Shown here piece after piece: positions 60,801 through 64,000 of a stretch of 64,000 nucleotides of DNA. The notes beneath the pieces are model-generated. The model was not told where the DNA came from and did no database searches. It saw only the letters and a list, made by a program, of their open reading frames with translations. Both the position numbers and the translations under genes were made by a program. The stretch is from Myrica gale (taxonomy: Eukaryota > Streptophyta > Magnoliopsida > Fagales > Myricaceae). The stretch is taken from assembly GCA_963930655.1 (NCBI GenBank), contig OZ005618.1, positions 17,077,001 through 17,141,000 on the forward strand, read 5' to 3'. Positions within the stretch are counted from its first letter, which is position 1; every line of letters starts with the position of its first letter.

Positions 60801-62889
60801 TTATCCCGGGATCTTCCCGTGGCGTTGGGTTTGGAGGTCCAAGGTCCCTACAAGAGTCTCTTTCTTCGACTACTCATGGTAGAATTTTGACTTCTGACAA
60901 TTTGAGGGGTGTTTGTGTTCTCGACTTGTGCTACCTATGTAGAAGTGATGGGGAATCGGTTGATCATGTGTTATTACATTGTTCGGTGGCTAAAGGATTA
61001 TGGATGTATGTGCTTGGTATTTTGAATTATCATTGGGTTATGCCTGAGCGGGTGGTGGATGTGTTGTTGAGTTGAAGAAGGAAGTGTGTGGAGCCTTTGG
61101 CCAAAGCTATATGGAAAATGATCCCTCCTTGTATTTGGTGGTGTCTTTGGAGGGAGCGTAATAGTATGTACTTTGAGGAGTCAGCGTTGTCGTTGGATCG
61201 GTTGCAGGCCAACAAAGTAATAAAAAACAATAATCTCTAAAGCCCGGACCACATATATGTTTGCATGTATATATGTATGCATTTAGGTATGTACAGAAAG
61301 AGAGGGGGAGCTTAAAAACAAGCAAATATAGGAAGAGTCAAGGATGTAACCAGAAAAAAAAAATTAAAAAAAATGAAAATCAGCAATCCCAAAGTTCCCA
61401 CCATATTAATTCAGCAAATGAGAACCTACCTCAACTTGTTCAAAAGCAGTTGAGTTATCATCTTCTTGATGTTTCTGGCGCTTCTGAGTGTTAGCATGTA
61501 TGAGAAACTCCCCTCCATTCTGACAGGACAGGTCTTTCAAAGTCACAAAAACTGAAAATGATATCCACATATCTGCCCCGATATATGTACGCATATATAT
61601 ATGCCTATGAATGTACAGGGTACTAGGACATGAATTATAGCAATGACTGGAAGATATCTGCCAATAAACTAAACATGCCAAACGCTTATCTTTATTCTTA
61701 AGTAGAAATCCATCCAATGGATCTTCAACCTTTAACCTCATGCAAAATAAAGAACTATTGCGGGAGTTGTTGCAAATAAAATACTAACTTAGAAGCAAGG
61801 AGAAATTATGACTAAATGGCTGCTACCAATTGAGCTAGAGCCAAATGGCTGCTAATTTTGACTAAAATAAAGAACTATTGCGGGAGTTGTTGCAAATAAA
61901 ATACTAACTTAGAAACGAGGAGAAATTATTGAGGTTCCTTAAAATGCAAAACGTGCAAAGACATCTGCATATAGGTCATATATGGGCACAGTCGTAGTCA
62001 AGTATGGGAAACATCAACTAAATCACAACTCCTATAAATGCAAATGGTCGTGCACATAATGTTGAGAAATCTTATGAAACTTCCACAATAAATTCCATCT
62101 AGTTATCATCCTTCATTGATGCCAAAATCCCTTCGCTTTCGCTTTTCTCCCCTCACAAATAGATACTAGATAACTAGTATAGTTAATAATTAAGAGCTTA
62201 CTGCTGTGTGGCCGATTACAGCATGACATGTCACAGATGTTCATGCAAAGCTTATTTTTGGAATATCTAGAAAGACATTTTTCGAAGATAGATATGACAA
62301 AAATATAAACCTCTGAGCAAACAGCCTTGCATTGATGATGGAGACATTTATAAGATCCAGGTTAACCACAAGTGTCCTCCAAATTCCAGGGTAAACTGAG
62401 TCATTCTTTTGCAGGAAGCAAGAGAATGATAAGTAATTAATTTATGTCCAATACATCTAAATAACTTGATCAATAGTCTGGCTTGATTTCAGGAATCATA
62501 TTGAAAATAACAATATTCATTTAACATAAAAGCAATCTTTGACACACCAGAGTCAAGAGAGAACTACACATACATGCACACATGCACATATCTTTCTGAA
62601 TGCCAAAGAATCAACAAGTAATTGACACTCAGTGGCTTATGTTTGTAAACCACCCACCCCACCCAAAACAAAAAACCCGCAAACACCCCCAAAAAGCTGA
62701 AACCAAAAGAAGTGAGAAACCAAAAGCAACTATAAGCAGTGACCCACGTTCAACTACCACAATGTTCCAACCATTTTAACTCATCAGACGCGAACGTACC
62801 TCCACATGTTCGAAAACAGTTGAGTCATCATCCTCTCGAAGTTTCTGGCGCTTTTGTGTGTTTGCTAGTATTAGAAACTCCCGTCCATT
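27025..62889 (-). CDS. TSL: TOUSLED-like Ser/Thr protein kinase, 5' end outside the window
   Basis: Exons (minus): 62889-62800, 61519-61430 (duplicate exons), 44325-44119, 42756-42706, 42507-42400, 42216-42172, 41587-41475, 31939-31873, 30511-30445, 29707-29610, 29481-29302, 29125-28915, 28789-28525, 28415-28361, 28127-27966, 27120-27025. All junctions are GT-AG and in phase, giving 634 aa with both early exons or 604 with one; the first exon is beyond 64000. The N-terminal part has a GRGRG-rich basic stretch and coiled-coil segments ([23 protein letters not shown], in two exons). The kinase has [10 protein letters not shown] (Gly loop), VACKLHGLN (Lys), HYDLKPGN (HYD instead of HRD, normal for this family), DFGLSK and YLPPECF. 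TOUSLED is a nuclear kinase acting on chromatin-assembly factors and needed for leaf and flower development (family knowledge). Two introns of 9.5 and 17.1 kb are full of retroelements. No defect was found in the visible exons. Confidence 0.96.
27469..27920. mobile_element. hAT-type MITE in the last TSL intron, 452 bp
   Basis: Inverted ends CAGGTCCAGCTCAAG and CTTGAGCC-like TTGAGCCAGCCCTG, flanked by an exact 8-bp duplication CCCGAGAA (27461-27468 and 27921-27928). The interior is AT-rich with GGGGCCTT repeats and no coding capacity. Confidence 0.88.
29708..31872. other. TSL introns, no other feature recognised
   Basis: Apart from the exon at 30511-30445, this is intronic sequence. No transposon end, RNA gene or additional exon was recognised. 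Confidence 0.5.
31940..32822. other. TSL intron, no other feature recognised
   Basis: Right-hand (plus-coordinate) start of the 9.5-kb intron. Short open frames on both strands overlap one another and show no domain. Confidence 0.5.
32828..33273 (-). mobile_element. TRIM retrotransposon with two LTRs, 446 bp
   Basis: Two direct repeats (about 32828-33022 and 33073-33273) share GCTAGCCACATCT, TTTGAAGCCCC, GGAACATATA, CCAATGTGGGACTT and end in GGTGTCACA; outer ends are TG...CA. An exact 5-bp duplication CATAT flanks the whole (32823-32827, 33274-33278). The spacer is only about 50 bp and begins with a C-run. It has no coding capacity. The orientation is inferred from the usual TGTGACACCCCGAGTCCCACA start of this TRIM type. 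Confidence 0.85.
33279..33718. other. TSL intron, no feature recognised
   Basis: AT-rich intronic sequence between a TRIM and a LINE. A direct near-repeat (CTCAAGCTTGGTTC, TTATGCTTGGTTCAATT) is the only structure noticed. Confidence 0.45.
33876..38530 (-). pseudogene. LINE A ORF2 (endonuclease, RT, zinc-binding), interrupted
   Basis: The apurinic-type endonuclease starts at 38524 ([15 protein letters not shown]) with [21 protein letters not shown] and FTWSNNR motifs. The RT region follows: [49 protein letters not shown] and the LLFADDT catalytic box (plus-coordinate about 35340). The C-terminal zf-RVT part ([34 protein letters not shown]) ends near 33876. Between the endonuclease/linker and RT sits the TRIM, and extra stops occur elsewhere. 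Confidence 0.85.
35999..37137 (-). mobile_element. Three-LTR (tandem) TRIM inside LINE A
   Basis: Structure in plus coordinates: LTR 35999-about 36152, internal about 36153-36530, LTR 36531-about 36638, internal about 36639-36992, LTR 36993-37137. An exact CTTTT duplication flanks it (35994-35998, 37138-37142). All LTRs begin (plus strand) TGTCAATTGGTCTGAATACC and end in ACA. Next to the right LTR, the minus strand reads AGTATCAGAGCC, a tRNA-Met-type primer-binding site, and purine tracts (TTTGTGGGGGGA, TTTGAGGGGGAA) precede the other two LTRs. The internals share a Gly-rich minus-strand frame ([20 protein letters not shown] in the left copy). Confidence 0.9.
38591..40290 (-). pseudogene. LINE A ORF1
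   Basis: Begins [20 protein letters not shown] at 40290. The conserved N-terminal domain ([47 protein letters not shown]) is followed by a Ser/Pro-rich linker and a C-terminal [13 protein letters not shown] tail. It is broken into frames 40290-39808, 39926-39396, 39015-38701 and 38827-38591. This LINE ORF1 type is common in eudicots; its biochemical role is presumably RNA binding (inference). Confidence 0.75.
40695..40882. mobile_element. Tourist/Harbinger-like MITE, 188 bp
   Basis: Ends GGGTGCATTC-ATTAACTAAAATTTTGG and the complement of CCAAAATTTTATCACTCAAACCCAACC are inverted, flanked by TTA on both sides (40692-40694, 40883-40885), the target duplication of PIF/Harbinger elements. Inside are three TTTTTCAC-CTCCCATAAA repeats. 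Confidence 0.55.
40886..41474. other. TSL intron, no feature recognised
   Basis: AT-rich intronic sequence up to the exon at 41475. Nothing else is supported. Confidence 0.45.
42930..43275 (+). mobile_element. TRIM-like element or remnant
   Basis: Two diverged direct repeats end in TGTTACA (near 43106 and 43271), and the second starts TGTAATATCCCAAGTCCCAC at about 43194. After the first comes ATATCAGAGTCAGACC, a decayed tRNA-Met-type primer-binding site, and before the second a purine tract GATGGGAAGAT. No target duplication was found and the left boundary is uncertain. It lies in the TSL intron between exons 44119 and 42756. Confidence 0.5.
43280..44118. other. TSL intron, no feature recognised
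   Basis: Intronic sequence without recognised element ends, exons or RNA genes. Confidence 0.45.
44640..45725 (+). pseudogene. LINE F ORF1 remnant
   Basis: The plus strand encodes [51 protein letters not shown] and, after a frame break near 44960, a linker frame (45128-45721: [32 protein letters not shown]). It fuses at about 45700 to RT C-terminal coding ([25 protein letters not shown]). Confidence 0.7.
45880..47886 (-). pseudogene. LINE C RT and C-terminal region
   Basis: [34 protein letters not shown] (spread over 47909-47760), QKAFDHVNW, the [12 protein letters not shown] box near 47300, [22 protein letters not shown], and the zf-RVT end ([17 protein letters not shown]) down to 46090. 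Frames are broken near 47340, 46835 and 46320. Confidence 0.8.
47888..48470 (+). mobile_element. LINE E: 5'-truncated, internally deleted LINE in LINE C
   Basis: Plus-strand fragment beginning at [23 protein letters not shown] and containing [26 protein letters not shown], then jumping at about 48117 to the C-terminal [22 protein letters not shown]...[14 protein letters not shown] region and ending with a normal LINE 3' end (TTCAATAAAGC, TACTTATC, A-run to 48469). The deletion removes the RT thumb and zf-RVT. No target duplication was found; about 15 bp of LINE C seem to be missing at the site when compared with the same place in LINE B. Confidence 0.8.
48471..49022 (-). pseudogene. LINE C linker between endonuclease and RT
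   Basis: Minus-strand continuation of [77 protein letters not shown], then [24 protein letters not shown] and [10 protein letters not shown] (each a separate stretch), where LINE E interrupts it. Confidence 0.8.
49023..49709 (+). CDS. LINE D ORF1 C-terminal part (open)
   Basis: An uninterrupted frame of about 228 codons with no start of its own. It has a Gly/Ser-rich linker with a short minisatellite ([10 protein letters not shown] repeated, 49205-49270), then [47 protein letters not shown] and [20 protein letters not shown] before the stop. The first blocks are the conserved ORF1 C-terminal motifs of LINEs A-C; the last tail differs from the full-length elements. Confidence 0.75.
   Translation, partial: EVVSSQGGFSSPDRGGDGTDLVAGSSLAASGDAQGTGVAEGLCGELGGVSGGRRCDVGAGRESLGVGAGCPESLGVGAGCPEEAGGPKSLSPCSVAEEGVGLSSSRADVETEADPLVCVDSSLDGFAVVPYKSPMDSLKGKGKTDSPAWVLDMVSSVGQMVGLSCGGQEDKLRDLFAVLERDHMPLNSKKSRKSGGRLLRELKGLQSSVTYEGSSSVSRKSKSYGLYC
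49023..49881 (+). mobile_element. LINE D: ORF1-only LINE derivative, 859 bp
   Basis: An exact 14-bp duplication ATAAATCGCCCATC flanks it (49009-49022, 49882-49895). It contains the 3' part of an ORF1 (to the TAA at 49707-49709) followed directly by a 3' UTR with CTCTTGTACTGTTGGCTCCGT and the LINE 3' end GACTTACTTATC plus A-run. ORF2 is completely absent. The same organisation recurs at 63353-64000. It is 5'-truncated at insertion. Confidence 0.88.
49882..50059 (-). pseudogene. LINE C endonuclease/linker continuation
   Basis: Encodes [27 protein letters not shown] (two parts), the segment expected between the C pieces at 55846 and 49022. It is bounded on the right by LINE B and on the left by LINE D. 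Confidence 0.75.
50135..53790 (-). pseudogene. LINE B ORF2 (endonuclease, RT, zinc-binding domain)
   Basis: [19 protein letters not shown] at 53790; endonuclease motifs [54 protein letters not shown]. Then RT in two long frames (52966-52127; 52081-50135): [90 protein letters not shown]. The end has the zf-RVT part [18 protein letters not shown] and an RxRNDRCF segment. Only a few lesions: a frameshift in the endonuclease near 53600, one near 53000 and a stop near 52126. ORF2 would be about 1,220 residues. Confidence 0.88.
53787..55631 (-). pseudogene. LINE B ORF1
   Basis: Start [20 protein letters not shown] at 55631. The N-terminal domain contains [62 protein letters not shown] (separate stretches). 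A Ser/Pro/Glu-rich linker (54960-54169) and the C-terminal motifs [21 protein letters not shown] and [20 protein letters not shown] follow. Frames are broken at about 55180, 54990 and 54110, and the last ends with QQKSL just before ORF2. Confidence 0.8.
55846..56613 (-). pseudogene. LINE C endonuclease, N-terminal part
   Basis: Starts MKPRILSW at 56613 and continues through [40 protein letters not shown] and [16 protein letters not shown] motifs, with several stops (for example after W in the ARW*SL region). It is cut at 55846 by LINE B; the continuation is at 50059-49882. Confidence 0.7.
56690..58466 (-). pseudogene. LINE C ORF1
   Basis: Minus strand from about 58466 ([20 protein letters not shown]-like start) through [44 protein letters not shown] and [13 protein letters not shown] long Gly/Ser/Pro-rich linker (57600-56900) and a C-terminal [16 protein letters not shown]-like tail near 56690 follow. 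It is frameshifted several times. Confidence 0.7.
58804..60700 (-). mobile_element. LINE G: 5'-truncated LINE, 1.9 kb
   Basis: An exact 17-bp duplication ATGAGAAGGTGATACTT (58787-58803 and 60701-60717) marks insertion into LINE F. The left end has the T-run and TGATAAGTAAG. The right (5') end carries a 23-bp repeat, AGACCCCGAGAAGCACCGAA, at about 60604 and 60671, probably filler made during integration. Confidence 0.93.
58881..60686 (-). CDS. LINE G RT C-terminal half and zf-RVT, open 601 codons
   Basis: An uninterrupted frame from the 5' truncation to the natural ORF2 stop (VACME). It contains [70 protein letters not shown] and [18 protein letters not shown]. The YxDD-equivalent FADD box is intact, but the fingers, endonuclease and ORF1 are absent. 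The lack of any stop in 1.8 kb makes it one of the younger insertions in this intron. Confidence 0.85.
   Translation of the reverse strand: MLLGVYAKVPTILVNGSPKGFFGASRGLCQGDPLSPFLFVIIMEALSRMLNRLVEVGSIEGFTVGSGGVSISHLLFADDTLLLCGAEESQFRNLRCLLLCFEAVSGLKVNLSKSEAIPIGVVGNAQDLAVIMGCRVASLPITYLGLPLGARFKSIHIWNEIIERTEKRLAGWKRSYLSKGGRVTLIKSTLANLPTYFLSLFPIPSVVARRLEKLQRDFLWGSSETEHKFHLLNWEQVYCPIRQGGLGIRRLLTFNKALLGKWLWRFACESNSLWRNVIVEKFGSEMGAWRTPQRRGIYGVGLWRFICKGWDPFSHFIRFEVGRGNRVRFWSDPWCGERPLKHVFPSLFSIARDKDAWVADYWVENSGMSAWNVQFVREANDWEVEVFSTFYSLLYSKTLRREADDKMCWMGSKNGIFSVKSMYELLSCSPILSFPWRQIWRSFVPMRVSFFVWEAAHERILTIDNLRRGLCLLEWCYLCRCNGESVDHILLHCDVARDLWSHVLSITNYCWIMPSRVIKVLFCWKRKFTNPLASRVWQMIPLCIWWVIWRERNGRCFENSFLSLDGLRGLLLSSLFLWANAVLGSPFSDFADFLSFVACME
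61430..61519 (-). other. TSL: TSL duplicated exon, copy A (downstream)
   Basis: 90 nt, phase 0, bounded by CTGTCAG and GTAGGT. It encodes [16 protein letters not shown] through STAFEQVE, differing from copy B at seven of 30 residues. Acceptor, donor and frame are all intact. The two copies are 1370 bp apart. Confidence 0.9.
61744..61930. repeat. Tandem duplication, 120-bp unit, in TSL intron
   Basis: AAAATAAAGAACTATTGCGGGAGTTGTTGC and the following 35 bases occur at 61744-61808 and again at 61864-61928 with two or three differences; the offset is 120 bp. Within the unit CCAAATGGCTGCTA-like sequence is also doubled. Confidence 0.8.
61931..62799. other. TSL intron between the duplicated exons
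   Basis: Intronic. Parts of 61920-62070 resemble 63110-63262 (for example CACAGTCGTAGTCAAGTATGGGAAAC versus CACAATCCTGGTTAAGTATTGGAAAC), extending the exon duplication into the flanking intron. Nothing else is recognised. Confidence 0.5.
62800..62889 (-). other. TSL: TSL duplicated exon, copy B (upstream)
   Basis: 90 nt, phase 0 at both ends, bounded by TGTGGCAG and GTACGT. It encodes 30 residues beginning [16 protein letters not shown] and ending STVFEHVE. It corresponds to the single conserved NTQKRQ exon known from plant TOUSLED proteins. It is intact and can splice to 44325 in frame, with or without copy A. Confidence 0.9.
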
Positions 62890-63264
62890 CTGCCACAGGA
62901 AAATTCTATCGAAGTCAGGAAAAAAAAACTGACAACAGCATACACATCCATGTGTTTATATGAATGTATGCATATTTGTATATCATGAACCAGGTCAAAC
63001 ATGGCACTTGACACGAAAAGTATATGTACACATACATATACATTTATTTTGAATAGTCTCAGCAAACACTAATGATATATTCAGATTCCAAAGCTATTTG
63101 ACAAGAAAATACAGAACTGTCATCATCAGATATTCTTAAATTGCAAGATTACAAAACATGTTTGCAGAACAATCACAGGTAGACACAATCCTGGTTAAGT
63201 ATTGGAAACCAAAACAAGAACTAAAATTTCCAAAAATGACAGTGGTTATGCTGCACATGGTGTC

Positions 63265-63352
63265 AAAAATTAGTGATGGAGGTTGGACTACTATGGTGAG
63301 CCATGGACCTTATGGCGTGAGTATGTGGAAGCATATTAGTAAGGGATGACAT
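63265..63352 (+). mobile_element. LINE K fragment
   Basis: The plus strand encodes DGGWTTMVSHGPYGVSMWKHISKG, the segment found between RT and zf-RVT in LINEs B and G. It is 5'-truncated at about 63265 and cut on the right by LINE I. The continuation would lie outside the window. Confidence 0.6.
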
Positions 63353-63384
63353 TCTTTTTTTTGATAAGTAAGCCTATATTATTA

Positions 63385-63598
63385 TTTTTTTGATAAGTAA
63401 GAAAAACTTTATTGCAAGATCCAAAAGGAGGTAACAGTACAAAGAGTTGTACTGAAGACCTAATACATACAAGCTAAAAAGCTAATAAAATCAGAAACAT
63501 CATAGAAAGGACTGCCCAACACAGCATTGACCCAAAAAAAAAGAGTACTCAACAAGTTTCCCTTTAATAATATAGGCTTACTTAATAATATAGGCTAA
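63385..63598 (-). mobile_element. LINE J: 214-bp LINE 3' end with palindromic filler
   Basis: An exact 17-bp duplication GTAAGCCTATATTATTA (63368-63384, 63599-63615) shows insertion into the 3' end of LINE I. The body is only the LINE 3' UTR. At its 5' side (about 63560-63598) two extra inverted copies of the target sequence (AATAATATAGGCTTACTTA, AATAATATAGGCTAAG) are added. Confidence 0.85.
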
Positions 63599-63869
63599 GT
63601 AAGCCTATATTATTAAGAAGCAGAAAACATGAAACACACGACGGAGTCAACAGTACAAGAGAAAATACTGAAGAATCCTAACACAGACAAATTAGAAAAC
63701 TAATAAAAACGGGAAACCAGAAAAGGGAACACAAAGGCCCAAAGAACGCCAAGAACTCCCAACCACCCTCAACCCACTAGCCAGCAAAGCACCCTCAACC
63801 CACTAGCCAACAAGACTCTCCGAAGAACTCTCACCCACCCGCAAACCTATAGCCACCCAAACGAGACCC

Positions 63870-64000
63870 CTAGCAGTCCAGCCCAAAGCTCACAGTCTTC
63901 CTAGCGATCGAAGAAGACCCTTCATAGTTAACCGAAGACTTCAAGCCCTTCAACTCCCTGAGCATCCCCCCTGATTTTCTAGACGTTTTCGAACGAGGCT
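63870..64000 (-). CDS. LINE I ORF1 C-terminus (partial)
   Basis: Forty-plus codons running in from outside the window: GGMLRELKGLKSSVNYEGSS, then SIARKTVSFGLDC and a TAG. It shares the SRKS-x-GL-x-C type tail with LINE D (KSYGLYC) and not the tail of LINE B, and is followed directly by the 3' UTR. Confidence 0.7.
   Translation of the reverse strand, partial: PRSKTSRKSGGMLRELKGLKSSVNYEGSSSIARKTVSFGLDC

Larger units (their letters stand above)
44487..61205 (+). mobile_element. LINE F: old plus-strand LINE, split by later insertions
   Basis: Three collinear host pieces: about 44487-45817 (5' UTR, ORF1 N-terminal domain, then a jump into the RT C-terminal region), 58649-58803 and 60701-about 61205 (zf-RVT region: [19 protein letters not shown] and [16 protein letters not shown]-like sequence, broken). 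They are separated by LINE C and LINE G. The ORF1-to-RT jump near 45660-45720 shows that LINE F had already lost ORF2's endonuclease and RT core. Exact outer ends are unsure. Confidence 0.75.
63353..64000 (-). mobile_element. LINE I: second ORF1-only LINE derivative, runs off the window
   Basis: T-run and TGATAAGTAAG at the left, then (after the small LINE J) a 3' UTR containing, on the minus strand, TATTTTCTCTTGTACTGTTG, matching the LINE D 3' UTR. Directly upstream is the end of an ORF1 (stop at 63870-63872). No ORF2 lies between. It is homologous to LINE D and inserted in LINE K. Confidence 0.75.

Overview
The window is plant nuclear DNA, almost certainly from a eudicot and probably a woody one. 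Two ordinary plant genes with GT-AG introns can be read end to end or nearly so. The rest is plant-type transposable elements: Ty3/gypsy of the Tat type, TRIMs, L1-type LINEs with an N-terminal ORF1, hAT, Mutator-like and Harbinger-like MITEs, and an endogenous pararetrovirus fragment. No bacterial, organellar or RNA genes were seen. The species cannot be named from sequence alone.

Layout. (1) 1-5290: decayed plus-strand Tat-type gypsy pol, a 3' tandem-repeat tract, antisense-oriented ORF remnants and a second archaeal-type RNase H copy. (2) 6040-9196: a minus-strand gypsy element with both LTRs, a primer-binding site, gag and the start of pol, in which most of pol is deleted. (3) 9350-10345: a pseudogene-like remnant, then a 2-kb segment bounded by a perfect 68-bp inverted repeat and holding a head-to-head rearranged caulimovirid RT. 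(4) 12623-14002: a TIR element of about 1.4 kb. (5) 14456-18481: a complete 11-exon RAE1/GLE2 gene (347 aa) on the minus strand. (6) 18897-27020: MITEs, a hAT derivative with exact 8-bp target duplication, and three copies of a diverged segment. (7) 27025 to beyond 62889: a TOUSLED-like protein kinase gene on the minus strand, at least 35.9 kb long because two introns of 9.5 and 17.1 kb are filled with nested retroelements. (8) 63265-64000: more LINE insertions, probably still inside the kinase gene, whose first exon lies outside the window.

Most insertions can be delimited by target-site duplications, so their order can be reconstructed. The 17-kb kinase intron is a nest: LINE F (+) was split by LINE C (-), and C was then hit by LINE B (-), LINE D (+) and LINE E (+). 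LINE F was separately hit by LINE G (-). The 9.5-kb intron holds a full-length LINE (13-bp target duplication) that contains a three-LTR TRIM (5-bp target duplication).

The most notable observations are: a tandem duplication of one 90-nt, phase-0 exon of the kinase gene, both copies intact; two copies of an ORF1-only LINE derivative that lacks all of ORF2 but keeps a LINE 3' end; the three-LTR TRIM; the head-to-head pararetrovirus fragment inside a perfect inverted repeat; and the precisely dated nest of LINEs. RAE1 and the kinase are housekeeping genes (mRNA export/nuclear pore; chromatin and cell-cycle kinase). Nothing suggests that they work together beyond adjacency on the same strand.
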